Of a stretch of DNA of 64,000 nucleotides, positions 45,212 through 56,109 are shown piece after piece. The stretch spans positions 156,804,676-156,868,675 of the forward strand of contig NC_072792.1 of the NCBI RefSeq assembly GCF_028583425.1. Direction: 5' to 3'. The DNA comes from Eublepharis macularius (lineage: Eukaryota > Chordata > Lepidosauria > Squamata > Eublepharidae). The notes beneath the pieces were generated by a model, which worked only from the letters and a program-made list of their open reading frames with translations, did no database searches and was not told the DNA's origin. Made by a program: the position numbers and the translations under genes. Within the stretch, counting starts at the first letter, position 1; the number at the start of each line of letters is the position of its first letter.

Positions 45212-48200
45212 CTGCATGGAAGAAAAGCATGCACACAAACAAATTGATTTGTTCACACACAAACTCAGCTGCAGTGTTTTATGAATTCTCAGTTATATGC
45301 CAGACATATCTGAACCAATTTCAGTTTGCAGTAGAAGCAATGCCAATCGAGGGAGACGTTTTAGAAGAGTCTATATTAAAAAGTGTTTAAAATAGATACA
45401 TGTAGCGCAGAACCCATATGAATAGCTAGGTTTAGATCAGAGGACTTCTCCTCCTAAAATATTTCCTTTGTTACCTCTGCCCACCACCTTGCCTGCCTCT
45501 CACTTATTTTCTTGCCAGGCTGCCCATTGCCTCACCCATACTCGCTACTGCCTGCCTACTCTCTCTCTCTGGACTGCCTACTTGCCTCTTTTTTCCTCTG
45601 CGCTTCTCCCCTTCACCATTTTGCTGCTTCCTCTTTCCCACTCCTCATACTTTCTTACCTGCTTTTCTGCTGCTGCTGCCAGGAGGTCAAAAAGATGGCT
45701 TCTGCAGAAAGCAGCTGCTGAGTGCCTAGTTGCAGTGGTGTTAGAGCCCACAGTCCCCTACATGCCCCTCCAGCCCAAACACCACTGGCACTTGGCTCTC
45801 GGCATCTGCTTTCCGCAGCAGGCTTCTTTCTGTCCTGGAGATGGTGGCTACTCTGGGCAATCACTTTTGATGCCCCACCCCCAGATCTGCCAATGAATCT
45901 TGGGGATTATTAAGCAACTCTCAAGATAGCAGGTCACGTTTTCTGTAATTTGGGGGGCTTTTAAGTCTCCCTCACAGTTTAATATGGCATTCAGGTTTGC
46001 AAGTCGGGGGGGTCCCATAGGTTTGTACAAAGAGCTCCCCCAACTGTACCTGATTACAGTGGGTGGATTTTTTGGTCTGCATCCTGAGGTTCAGCATTAG
46101 GTACATGATAAATGGGAGAATCAAAGAAATTTAAAAGCAGCAGTTAGCTCTTTGGGACCAGTCCCAAACTACTTTAATATTAGAAATCTTAATGGTAGTA
46201 ACACATGGCAGGTTTAAAAAAAATCTCACTTTAAATACCAATAGTAAACAAAGGTTTTTAACTCTCACCTTGCCGCCATCACTACTATGTAGCTTGATAT
46301 CCAGATTAGAAAGAACCTCAATATTCCCAGTCTGTGTTTTAATATGAATCCCTCGTGGAGCATCCATGCTGAGAGACCGGGTTGGAGATTCTAGTCTGAA
46401 AGTAATTAGAAAGAAGTAGTAAAAGGAAATTAGCATCTTGGCAAAGAAGAGTTTCTTACCTGATTAGTTTCTGTTCTTGTGGACAGGAGATCATTCTCTG
46501 AGTGGGTGATGTCTCATTTGGGAATAAAAGGCAGGGCTAAAGCCATTTCCTAGGAGGTGGGACATCCAAAAAGGCCAGCGAGGAAACTGATGTTGACTCT
46601 ACTCAACATACATTGTCTGTTCCCTGTATACTGAAGTTTAGAGGCAAGGGAGACTGACCTTAAATGGAAAAAAAATGCAATATAAGGACACACTAATGAC
46701 AAGACCTGTGACTGGTGGGGGAAAGCTCTCTTGTATTCATACAACTTGACAAGGTGGACGCAGTGATCCACAAAAGGAATAGCCATTCTCCAGGCAAAGA
46801 TTTTCTCCTCTTGTGAAAAGGGGGATGGAATGGGATTCAGAAGTATGCATCTATAAGTCTAAAAAGGCAAGTAAGTCTCCTTGGTTAAGTCTCACTGCAA
46901 CCAATTTCAGGAACAGGGCTAGCATTTTGAAGGACTCTTTCACCAAGAATGTGTTGTCTCTTTTGAAGACAAAGGTAGCTCTGGTCCCGACTTTTTCAAA
47001 ACAGTGAACAAAACACCATCAAAGAACATTCTCTTATATCGAACTTGTAGGTATAATATTCCCTTGTGCCACCAAAGTTGTTTGTTTGGATTACTTGAGA
47101 GGTGTGATGGAAGAAAACCGCACAAACTCCAAGAAGTCTCCATCCTTGATTGTACGCAACATCCATTTGACCAGTGGTGTTGGTATCTCCCAGAGGTTTG
47201 TAAAGCCCACCCTTACAGGCTCAAAGTGTCCAGCAGTTACTGAAAGGCCAAATTAGTTGTGAGGAGGACTTATTTCCAAAGTGTTGGTTCCCGAAGACTG
47301 GGTTGGAGGTGTTGTGTGCCACTTTTATTTCTAGCATATTTTGTTGTGAAAAGTTTGTGTCTAGTGATAGAAATGAAAGGACTGTGTTTTGAAGGTTTTT
47401 AATTACCTTTTTCACTGGAGACAGGATGTTACACACTCAAGAATGACTTCCTGTTATCTAGGGGAGAATATGTCACGTTCCGTGCAAGAGCAAATGTTCT
47501 GAACAGCATTGATTCCAAAGCAAGTGTTTGGAATTATAGCCTGGCATTAGATTCCTAAATAGGGCGATGGTGTCTGCTTATGCAGCCGCCAGAGCTTTTA
47601 AAATATCGGGGGGGGGGGGGGAAACAACAGTTTCAGCATAACTCACCCCCTAGATATTGTTCTCTAAATGATCTTACAGTCTAAATGCATCTGAAAAAGA
47701 GAGAGGCAATCCTAGCAATACTATTTCTCCTCATCAAAAGAACCCCTCCGATAAATTATCGGTTCTCCAAGCCTTACAAATCAAGTGTTCGTTGCACGAA
47801 AAAAAAAGCTTTGAAAATCTGTAGTACCACAAGATGGCAGAAAAGGACTTCCAACCTTTCAGTTTGTTTGCAACATAGGTCTCATGCATTCTCTAAATGC
47901 TAGAGGGAGACAGCTTTTGAGTTCTCAGTCCCACTGATTTTAGCAGAAGACTTAAGAATGCGCTTACATTTTAACAGGACAGATTTTTTACAAAACAAAA
48001 CCTGAACTCGGAAGAGGAACCTTGTTCTAAAACACGCATCTTGTTTGAATATATTCAAACACTCTCTCAGTTTGCTCTTAGATATAGCTTACACAAGGAA
48101 TTAACCCCTATTAGGTATTTTCTTTTGAAGATTATTGGTGATGGTGGAAAGCGCCATCAAGTCACACAGGTGTCTTACGGTGACCCTGTCGGAGTTTCAA

Positions 48201-51200
48201 GGCAAGACATTCAGAGGTGGTTTGCCAGTGCCTGCCTCTGCGTAACAACCCTGGACTTCTTTCGAGGTATCCCATCCAAGTACTCATTAGAGTGGACTCT
48301 TCTTAGCTTCCAAAATCTGATGAGATCAAGCTTGTCTCAGCCCTCTAGGTCAGGGTTTAAGATTATTACCCACTCCTATTTTGTACTGATTCTGGCTGGA
48401 ATCCAGAGAAATCTATTTGTACATGGTGGTGGTGAAGTCAGTGAAGTCAAGACTCACACTGCAGCATACCTAGCTAGAATAACGTGGCTGGTTTGCAGTC
48501 AAGATCACTCTAAGCTGAGCTCAGTTTATTTTTCATAACTGGAATGTATTAACTTTTTTAAAAAATCTATACTTTAAAATATGTAAAATATATCCCAAAA
48601 GTTCATTATATGCCTTTAAATAGAAAATGCCATTTGTTGACAGCAGAAAGGAGGTATATTCTTTACCCTTAGAGCACCTATGAATGCTGAATGTATTAAC
48701 ATGCATGAGGTTATGATCCAGAACCCCCCCCCCCCCGGCAATCTCTAAGGTTTTTACCACAGAGATTTGAGGGGGATTTCTACAGTATCGTCCAGAAGAG
48801 ATGTCACTTCTGGGTCAGACACAACCCTTCCCAGGCCCTGCCTCAGAAATCTCCTGGGGACTGTGGGCAGAGGCCTGGCAACCATATATACATTGCATGA
48901 AATGAACAAGGAGAATTAAACAAAAGCAGATTTGTATAACAAAGCCGCCTTTAGTGGAGCACAGTGCCTACACAGAGACCAAATGGCTAAGAAGAGTTCT
49001 ATTAGTGTAATCCTAAACAGAATTACACCCTTCTAAGTTAGCTGAAATCAATGGGCAAATTAAATATTTTTTTAAATGACCAGTACAACGAGAGATGTGG
49101 GAGTGATTTTCCTTCTCTATTTCTTGGATATTTACACAGCAGTCTCTTTCCTAATAAATCAGTCTTTCATGAAAACCAGCACTAGCCTCAAAGTCTGAAA
49201 ACCATGCAAGAGAAAAGGCCTTTGTGTGAGTCTTATCTTATGAAGTTCTCAATTAGAAAGAAGTCACTCATGGCAAACAATGACTATCACAATACACACT
49301 AGAGAAATACTCCAAAAATGAGGGTGACCTATCACATAGGAGCTTCTTCCTTGACGCAAATAGCGCAGAGAATACTGGAATATGAAGCACTGGTGACAGT
49401 CTAGCATTGCAATGCATCTGAATTTCAGCAGAAAACTTTGAAATAGCAGTGTAACATTTTAGTGTACATTTACTAATTCAGATGAAAATTCTCTAACCTC
49501 ACACTGTGCACTGAACTCCCATGTTCTACAGGTAGAACTGGAGTTAATGACAAATGTAGGTTTATCCCTGAAACGGAAACTCCACCATGAATTCTTCCTC
49601 CTCTGATTATAGAAATATTTGACATGACGACATCCCACCTTACCTGCATCCTAGTCCAACACTCTAATGAAAACAGTTCAGTGCTATAATTTACAGAGAG
49701 CTTTTGAATGTTCAAAATGGTTCACTTACAGTATTTTGTTGCAATACTTACAACAACCCTGTAGAGTGGAATATTATTATTTCCATATTGCATTGGAGTG
49801 CTGAAGCTTTCTGGTGAGTTCATGGAAGAGGTCAGTTTTAAAACTGAGACTTCCTACTTTGTATTTCTTTGAGCCATTGTGCATGACCTGGTTATACAAA
49901 GCAGACGTGGCTAACACTGCCCATGGGCTACTAGATGTGCAGTATAATATATCAGGTGTAGTTACTTTGACATATGCTCTTACCTAAGCTCTTTGTCAAA
50001 ATCTTCGGCTCTGACAAGAGGTGTTTCTACAGAATGTTCACAAAGAGCCCCTTCTGGCCCTGAAATGTAGAAACAAAGTACTGCAGGAAATGTAGGAATG
50101 AAGTATTACAGGAGACATATACAGATTGCAGCTGCCTGTTCTAACCATAGGAAGGGACAGTAACAGATTCGGACTCAGGGCTTGGATCAAGCAAAGCATT
50201 TCCATGGACAGAATGATTTCTACTAATTGAACATGGCTTTCTTGCTTCTCCCTTTCTGCTGCAACCCCCTGAAATGCTGCTCCAGGGGAAAGTTGCAGGT
50301 GGAAGTCGTTCCTTCTGCAGAAATATTCCACTGGATCCAAGACAGTTTTTTAAAAAATAAAATAACTCTCCAGGTTCATGAACTTCCTGAAATACATTAA
50401 TAAATATAGGGCCAGTTATTGTCAAGTTTAGAGGTGGGCATGAACCAGGAAAAAAAGGAACCATGTGGTTCGTCCCGTTTCACGAAGCAGGAACTACAAA
50501 CTTTCACAAACTTGCCTCAGTTCGTGAACCGGTTCGTGGTTTGTGGGGTTTAAATACCCCTTTCCGTGCTGCTGGAAAGCAGCATGGAAAGGGGCATTTC
50601 ACCTCTGCAGGCTTGAATCAGCTGCTTATTAGGGAGATCCCCAATTGGCAGCTGATCTGGGGATTTAAATGCCCCTTTCTCTATTGCTGCAAAGCGGCAG
50701 GGAAAGGGGCATTTCACCTCTGCAGGCTTGGATTAGCAGGCTTGTCCAGGAGATCCCCAACAAGCAGCTGATCTGGGGGGTTAAATGCCCCTTTCCCTGC
50801 TGCTGTGAAGTGGCAGGGAAAGGGGCATTTCACCCCCACAGGCTTGGATCAGCTGCTTGTCGGGGAGATCCCCCACAAACAGCTGATCCGGGGGTTTAAA
50901 TGCCCCTTTCCCTGCTGCTGCGAAGCAGCAAGGAAAGGGGCATTTCGCTGAGTTTAAATGCCTCTTTTCATGCTGCTTTGCAGCAGCAGGGAAAGGCGCA
51001 TTTCACCCCTGCAGGCTTGGATCAGCTGCTTGTCGGGGAGATTTCATATCAATTTGATTGTGGTGGGTTTCCAGAAGCTCTGCTCCTCAAGTTCTTAGGA
51101 TGGGACACATTAAAAGCTATACCAATGCAAAGACAGGAAGATATGCTGGTGCCATTTAACTCTGCGGAGCTAAATAGGATTCCTACGGATGTTAGACAGC

Positions 51201-54200
51201 TTACTGACGTTTAATCAAAGAATAGTCATGCTGCTATTAACAACAAATTAATCAAATTAAAACAAATAGTTTCATACATCAACATAGATGCAATTCTAAG
51301 GATATTTACTGACTAACTATATCAGCATATAATTGAAACTAGCACGTATCCCTGAAAGCTGTCACTTTGAATTTATGATTACACTGATCATATAATTAAT
51401 GATGGTGGTGGAAACTGCCATCAAGTCATAGCTGACTTATGTCAATCCTTACTGTGGTTTTCAAGGCAAGAAACGAACAGATGTGGTTTGCCATTGCCTG
51501 GCTCTGTATTGTAACCTTGGTGTTCCCTGAAGGTTCCCCATCCAATTATTAACCAAGGCCAATCCTGCTTAACTTACAAGATCAGGCTTGCTTGGGCTAT
51601 CCAGGTCAGGGGGATATAATCACTATTGATTGCCAATTACATGCAGTAGCAATTTTATTTTCAGACAGATGTTTACTTCCTAGAAAATATTTTGTGCTGT
51701 TTCTTAGACTTGCATGCAAACCTGTGACTCGAAGTTTATCTGTACCAATGGCCACTAAATTTTCATCCACTGTAAAAAGAGGCTTTCCTTCCAGATTCAT
51801 GGAGTTGATCTGAAATTCCTGACCATGGATTTCTACCATGTTTGGACCTAAAAAGAACATAAAAATAATTAAGTTAACATTTATCCTTTCTATCTTCTTA
51901 ATGTACAAGTGTACATTGTCAGTAAAATGATAATATTCTAAATTTAGATACATATTTGCTCATAGCCTGAGTTTTAATTAGCAGGAAAAGTAGTTTTTGT
52001 TCCTACCAGTTAGCAAAAGAAAATAATTTGGGAATGATCTATTCTGTATCTTGTAAATAAAAATGTGTGTGTGCAGTTGAACTGTGCACATGGGAGGCAA
52101 GAATATATTCCCTTGGTTCTATATTAATATTCCAGATTGAGCCCACTTGCGGGGAGGGCGGAATAGAAATTTGAAATAAGTAAATAAAATAAATTACATT
52201 TGATTAGCAAAATAACTCTCTTAATAGTTACATAATCTATATATTTCCTCATATATCACGTATATCATATTAAAATGGTTGTCTGTATAGGACATAGGTA
52301 TGAGTGTTAATCCTAAGAGCTAAACTGCCTGGGAAAGACTGTGAAAGGCTGAAGTCACAAGGTTAAAAGCAAAATACTCAGCTTTTGATTTTTCCAGAAG
52401 TAAATGCAGAAAAACCAAGTGGTTTGTTGCCAGTCTGTACGGGTTTAATTTGACTATCACCATTTGAGATATTTTTACAGTGCATCGTTTAGACTATATA
52501 GGCTGCCGTCAGAACAATTACTGTAACTTTGCATCTCCAAAGCTTTCAAATGCAAACTGAAGAAATACAGATCACACCTACCCACACTTAATCTGCCTGT
52601 GACATTCCCATCAGAATTGCGTGCATTTAGAGTAACATTATGAGTAGATTGTAAAAGCAATGATGAGTCCTGGAGAATTAAAAAGAAGTGGAAAAATTAG
52701 ACGCCTTTCAGAGGTTTTGACTGTGTTGCTGTTGAGCTACTCTGCTGTGCAGTCTGGAATACCTTACCATGTATGGTGTGCTTTTCCCATCACCCATTGC
52801 AATTTATGTTCTTTTTTCTTCCCACAGTCCTTAACTGTTGACCTTTTTATTCCCCGCCCACAACTTCCACTCTGCATCCACATCGTCTGTTTTAACTCAA
52901 GCTACAGGTTCCTTCATAGTCAGCAGAGCCCACTACAAGGTCTGTCACAGGATCCCACTTGGTTCTGGCCTTGGTCTCCACATATTTTTGGTACGGTTAG
53001 ATGTGTGGTAAAGGGACCAGAATTCAACTCACAAGAAGCAGGATAGGATAAAACTAGGATAATTTAGTAGCAGGGCCAATTAATTTTTGTTAGAATGAAG
53101 AAAGGGGAAAGCAGGGAGAAATTTCAGAGGGATAGCCAACCCCCACCCACCCCCAAAACAGCAGATAGTCTTAAGGCAGGTAAGTTGCATTCTGCCATTG
53201 GAAAATTTAGTCTTGATCCAACGAATAGTACCCAACTCAAAATTTGACACATGATCATTTTCCACATGTAAACAGTATCTTTTTAGACGACCCTTTAATT
53301 TTCCTGATTTACAGTCTAATCTTCAGAAGTTCCATCGAATTCAGTGGGGCTGATTCCTATCTATGTGTACGTAATATTGCAGCCCATCTTACCTTTCTAG
53401 AATGAACTTCTCTGGCATACAAAGGATATAAAAATTCTGACTCGCCCTCTAGACGAATTCCTTCACTTTCAACATATAGGTATCCCATTCCAATCTGCAA
53501 TAATTAAAAAAAAAGCTCTCATATCCTTTATCTGCTCTATATTTCTTACTAAAATGATAAAAAAAACCTCAGATGACCAAAACGACTATCTTCTTGTAAT
53601 GGGGTTCTGAAGAAGAGGGCTCCCAGACTCACTTGGGCCCGTTTGTGGTATAGGGGAGAAGTGAGATGATGAAGAGGGGCTGCTCCCCCATTCCTTTTCT
53701 TTGGCAACTATTCTCGTTGTTTGGCAGGCATGGAGAACCTCGGGGCGAGCTTGTCCACCTCTGCTGGAGCAGCATGGTGGCACATCAAGGTTGTTTCTGC
53801 TAAGTTCCCATCATTTTTGCCAGGTGCTCAATCACAGGCTGTCCTGGGGAGGTGGGAATGAAGCTGACCAGTGCTTGGAAGGGTCCACAGATGTGCCAGG
53901 GGCCCAGTCCACTCTGGCTTCTGAAGAAAATATCGCACTCTGATCTGGCTAAGGGAACATTATGCGTTTACTCAGGTCATATCTGGGTATCTCACACTAT
54001 CAGCAAATGGTAGTTTCCATTTCACATTCAGTCAGATGTCCACAAACCTACATGGATCTTTAGACTGTGACTCTTTACACTCGTTTTAATGTCTTTCCTG
54101 ACTGCCTGTAAACTGCCCGGAAAGCAAGCAAGGCAACATGTACATTTTAAAATAAACACATTGGATTTGCTGCAAATAAGCATGACAGAAATGAACATGA

Positions 54201-54416
54201 TGAAGAGAAAAGTACACTTACTGGAGAAAACCACATCACTTTAAGAATCCAAATTAACAGAGCAAAATTCACAATTAGGATGATGATCAGGAGAAGAACA
54301 AACAGATAAAGGCAACGCTTTCTCCAGCCATAAATGCCAATACTGTAGACATACTGACTTTCTGGTCTCTCTAGGTTAGTACCTGGCGTTGTTGTTATAT
54401 ACTGTTCCCGTACCAT
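45038..54416 (-). CDS. SGCG: SGCG, gamma-sarcoglycan (complete coding region)
   Basis: Seven coding exons on the - strand: 54416-54222, 53494-53393, 52669-52582, 51847-51722, 50059-49984, 46395-46269 and 45211-45038. They total 888 nt, 295 aa, with all junctions in phase; the human protein is 291 aa. It is a type II membrane glycoprotein of the sarcoglycan complex in muscle sarcolemma, linked to dystrophin. Visible parts: short cytoplasmic N terminus; one membrane segment about 36-60 ([20 protein letters not shown]); N-glycosylation sequon N110-V-T as in human; and the C-terminal four-cysteine cluster C269, C271, C287, C294, aligning with human C265, C267, C283, C290. It converges on SACS, as in human. 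The extra four residues are spread over exons 5, 6 and the 7/8 junction. Confidence 0.96.
45212..46268 (-). other. SGCG: SGCG last intron
   Basis: GTGAGA...GCAG. Contains a pyrimidine-rich stretch at about 45470-45670. The 142-codon open frame there is compositional and resembles no protein I know. Confidence 0.6.
46269..46395 (-). CDS. SGCG: SGCG sixth coding exon
   Basis: Acceptor CTTTCAG|A, donor GTGAGA. Reads [20 protein letters not shown] and on to [13 protein letters not shown]. The [15 protein letters not shown] block is identical to human. Confidence 0.96.
48138..48365 (-). mobile_element. 5S-rRNA-derived SINE with Bov-B-like tail (copy 3)
   Basis: GATGGTGGAAAGCGCCATCAAGTCACACAGG (tail), TTCAAGGCAAGACATTCAGAGGTGGTTTGCCAGTGCCTGCCTCTGCG (body) and CATCCAAGTACTCATTAGAGTGGACTCTTCTTAGCTTCCAAAATCTGATGAGATC (diverged antisense 5S). 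Same - strand orientation as the other three copies. Confidence 0.75.
49003..49053. repeat. half of a short palindromic repeat
   Basis: GTGTAATCCTAAACAGAATTACACCCTTCTAAGTTAGCTGAAATCAATGGGC matches the left half of the complete palindromic element at 55405-55490 (AATCCTAAACAGAGTTAC...CCATTGGTTTCAATGGG). Confidence 0.45.
49984..50059 (-). CDS. SGCG: SGCG fifth coding exon
   Basis: Acceptor ACATTTCAG|GG, donor GTAAGA. Reads [20 protein letters not shown] and then DKELR. It is one codon longer than human ([24 protein letters not shown]). Phe to Cys177 adds a cysteine absent from human at this place. Confidence 0.95.
50430..51045. repeat. tandem array of palindromic about 116-bp units
   Basis: After a lead-in rich in GGTTCGTG/CACGAACC-type wording (50430-50548), units begin with TTTAAATGCCCCTTTCCCTG at about 50549, 50664, 50779, 50895 and 50953. 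Each full unit is an inverted repeat (AAATGCCCCTTTCCCTGCTGCT/ AGCAGGGAAAGGGGCATTT) plus a spacer with GATCCCC...CAGCTGATC and CAGGCTTGGATCAGCTGCTTGT. The fourth unit is cut short (about 58 bp). Non-coding; lies in the SGCG intron between coding exons 4 and 5. Looks like a satellite expansion inside a DNA-transposon-like element. Confidence 0.75.
51398..51612 (-). mobile_element. 5S-rRNA-derived SINE with Bov-B-like tail (copy 4)
   Basis: GATGGTGGTGGAAACTGCCATCAAGTCATAGCTGAC (tail), TTTTCAAGGCAAGAAACGAACAGATGTGGTTTGCCATTGCCTGGCTCTG (body) and CATCCAATTATTAACCAAGGCCAATCCTGCTTAAC (antisense 5S), ending CAGGTCAGG. Ends about 110 bp from SGCG coding exon 4. Confidence 0.75.
51722..51847 (-). CDS. 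SGCG: SGCG fourth coding exon
   Basis: Acceptor CTTTTTAG|GT, donor GTTTGC. Reads [20 protein letters not shown] and then [22 protein letters not shown]. Human has INSNDGKPLF where this has [12 protein letters not shown], an in-frame gain of two codons (126 nt against 120 nt). Confidence 0.95.
52130..52196 (+). mobile_element. L2-like LINE 3'-terminal fragment
   Basis: TTGAGCCCACTTGCGGGGAGGGCGGAATAGAAATTTGAAATAAGTAAATAAAATAAA is the same 3' terminus as that of the intron-5 LINE (TGAGCCCGCTTGGGGAGGGCGGACTATAAATC). Severely 5'-truncated, in an SGCG intron. Confidence 0.6.
52582..52669 (-). CDS. SGCG: SGCG third coding exon
   Basis: Acceptor TTCTCCAG|GAC, donor GTAGGT. Reads [20 protein letters not shown] and then [10 protein letters not shown], with sequon N110-V-T (the human glycosylation site). 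A second N-V-T sits nearby (GNVTGR), where human has GEVTGR, so this protein has one extra potential glycosylation site. Confidence 0.95.
53310..53350. repeat. short dispersed repeat fragment
   Basis: CAGTCTAATCTTCAGAAGTTCCATCGAATTCAGTGGGGCTGATTCC resembles a common reptile repeat half related by style to 49003-49053. It lies 40-80 bp downstream of the donor of SGCG coding exon 2. Confidence 0.3.
53393..53494 (-). CDS. SGCG: SGCG second coding exon
   Basis: 34 codons, acceptor ATTGCAG|ATT, donor GTAAGA. Reads [20 protein letters not shown] and then [14 protein letters not shown]. Human is [34 protein letters not shown]; the human Cys in GHLC is Tyr here. Confidence 0.95.
54222..54416 (-). 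CDS. SGCG: SGCG first coding exon (N terminus and membrane helix)
   Basis: Starts at ATG (bases 54416-54414), [20 protein letters not shown] and on to [10 protein letters not shown], then donor GTAAGT. Two AGs sit just ahead of the ATG (...TCTCCAGCAG|ATG), so the exon begins at 54419 or 54416 and almost no 5'UTR lies in it. Upstream untranslated exon(s) must therefore exist further along the - strand. Confidence 0.96.
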
Positions 54417-55404
54417 CTGCTGGAGAAGAAAGGAAATTAGATAATCATGAAATTATGGGCTAGATCCAAAGTCCTCCTTCAGGAGCAGGAAAGGCATTTC
54501 TGCTCACAGAAGGGAGGGGGATTTTTCTTCAGTCTCCCCTTCCCACTGCAGCTTCCCACTGTTCTCAAGGGCCCACCAACTTCTAGGAGCCATTTTCTGT
54601 CAGTACTGAGTCTGTAGTGGGAAGGGGGAGATCGGAAAGATTCGGGTTTTTTTAGTATAGCTCCAATCAGCTCTTATAGTTAGAACCATCTGCAAAAGAA
54701 TATAACAAATGTATATAAATTTTAAAACATGACTGAAAACCATTTTTTCTAGTTGGTATCATGTTTCAAATACATTTCTGCTTTCATGTTCTTCAAGATA
54801 TGCTTTAGCAGTAGTATGGGATTATCGTATTTCAAAAACATGCTGTCCATCCTTAAACTAATCTATACTGACAGACAAAGAAATAAAAGTTTTCACCTCC
54901 TATCCCTTAACACTTATCATTTAGCTAACTAGTGATGAAATTGAAATTATACTTAGAATAGCATTGGAATTCATGATGCAGAAAAAACAGCCTTCTGAAG
55001 TAGGACTCTTGCAAGCCATTATAGGATTAGCAAGTTTTGCTATTGGTTTCTTTTGAATTTAATCTCAGTGAAACACCACCTTAATCATTTGTATTGAAAT
55101 GGAAACCAAGGTCTGTAAAATCTAATTGTTCATATGAGAAGATTTCAGATGGTTGCATGATTAGTTGTTCACCATACTCGCAATATTATTTTACGTGGAC
55201 TCTGCCCCTGTCCAGTCTGCAAGTTAACACCAAAAGCAGCTCAGGCCCTACTTCTCTGATAATATGTATTTGTAGCACATTGTGTTCAAGAGCAAATAAC
55301 TATTCTTTAAAAGAAATCAATTATAACACCTGAAGGTTATATTAAGAAACCAGCAAGTTGTACCCACATATTTTTCCTCAAGCCTCACTTTTGGATGCTA
55401 CTCT

Positions 55405-55490
55405 AGCTGTATAATCCTAAACAGAGTTACTCCAGTCTAATCCCATTGGTTTCAATGGGTTTAGACTAGAGTAATTCTGTATAGGATTGC
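55405..55490. mobile_element. short palindromic MITE
   Basis: AATCCTAAACAGAGTTACTCCAGTCTAATCCCATTGG folds back on CAATGGGTTTAGACTAGAGTAATTCTGTATAGGATT with almost no loop. About 85 bp; half-copies at 49003-49053. Confidence 0.6.
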
Positions 55491-55602
55491 TCTGCAAATG
55501 TATGATTTGATGGAAGCCTGAGACTCCTGAGCTTTACTTCCTTGTGGAATAACATGAATCCTTTGTTGGAAGGCCCCAGATATTACAAAGAGAAACTCCT
55601 CT

Positions 55603-56093
55603 ACCAAATAATATTACAAAAGAACAGAGAGACCTTTTTCATTACATGGTGACAGCAGCAAGAGTGCTATATGCAGCGAAATAGAAAACAGATACATGCC
55701 CTGATTTGTCAGAGTGGATAGATAAGATCTATGAATACGAATCAATGGATAAATTAGCTATTTATGTGCATGATAGACCAACAGCTGAATTTTGGGGAAA
55801 ATGGAAGTATTTCTTTGACTACAGGCTAAAATTAAGATTAATTAAGGTAACTTGGTACAAAGTTTGCATGATTAATTAAATTGTATGATTAATTAAAACA
55901 GTTGATATTAAAGTTTAGGTATAAGTAACTAAGGAGATAGAAGGAGAGCTACTATACAATTAAGTTGTGTTGTATTCTGATTTTATCTTTCTATTAGTTT
56001 AATCTAATTTCAAATGTAGTGCTTGTATAATTTTTATGCACTTTCTACTGTTATGTCTTTTGTTTTTAAATAAAATTTTAAAAACATTAAAAA
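55603..56093 (+). mobile_element. 5'-truncated L1 LINE
   Basis: ORF2 C-terminal wording HYMVTAARVLYAAK and SEWIDKIYEYESMDKLAIYV (one stop visible), same L1 type as 10980-12214. Then an AT-rich 3'UTR ending TTAAATAAAATTTTAAAAACATTAAAAA. Flanked by AGAAACTCCTCT at 55591-55602 and 56094-56105, a 12-bp target-site duplication. Confidence 0.85.
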
Positions 56094-56109
56094 AGAAACT
56101 CCTCTCATA

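Larger units (their letters stand above)
46396..49983 (-). other. SGCG: SGCG intron before sixth coding exon
   Basis: About 3.6 kb. Holds a 13-base G run near 47610, a C run near 48725, a 5S-derived SINE (48138-48365) and two short repeat fragments near 48800-48890 and 49003-49053. The remainder is unassigned. Confidence 0.6.

Noticed and set aside
45468-45896. 142-codon open frame on + in an SGCG intron
   Set aside because: Proline/leucine/serine-rich translation of a pyrimidine-rich tract; compositional, no known relatives.
47600-47625. Long G run (also C run near 48725) as a functional G-quadruplex or regulatory site
   Set aside because: Plain homopolymers of the kind prone to sequencing error; nothing around them supports a function.
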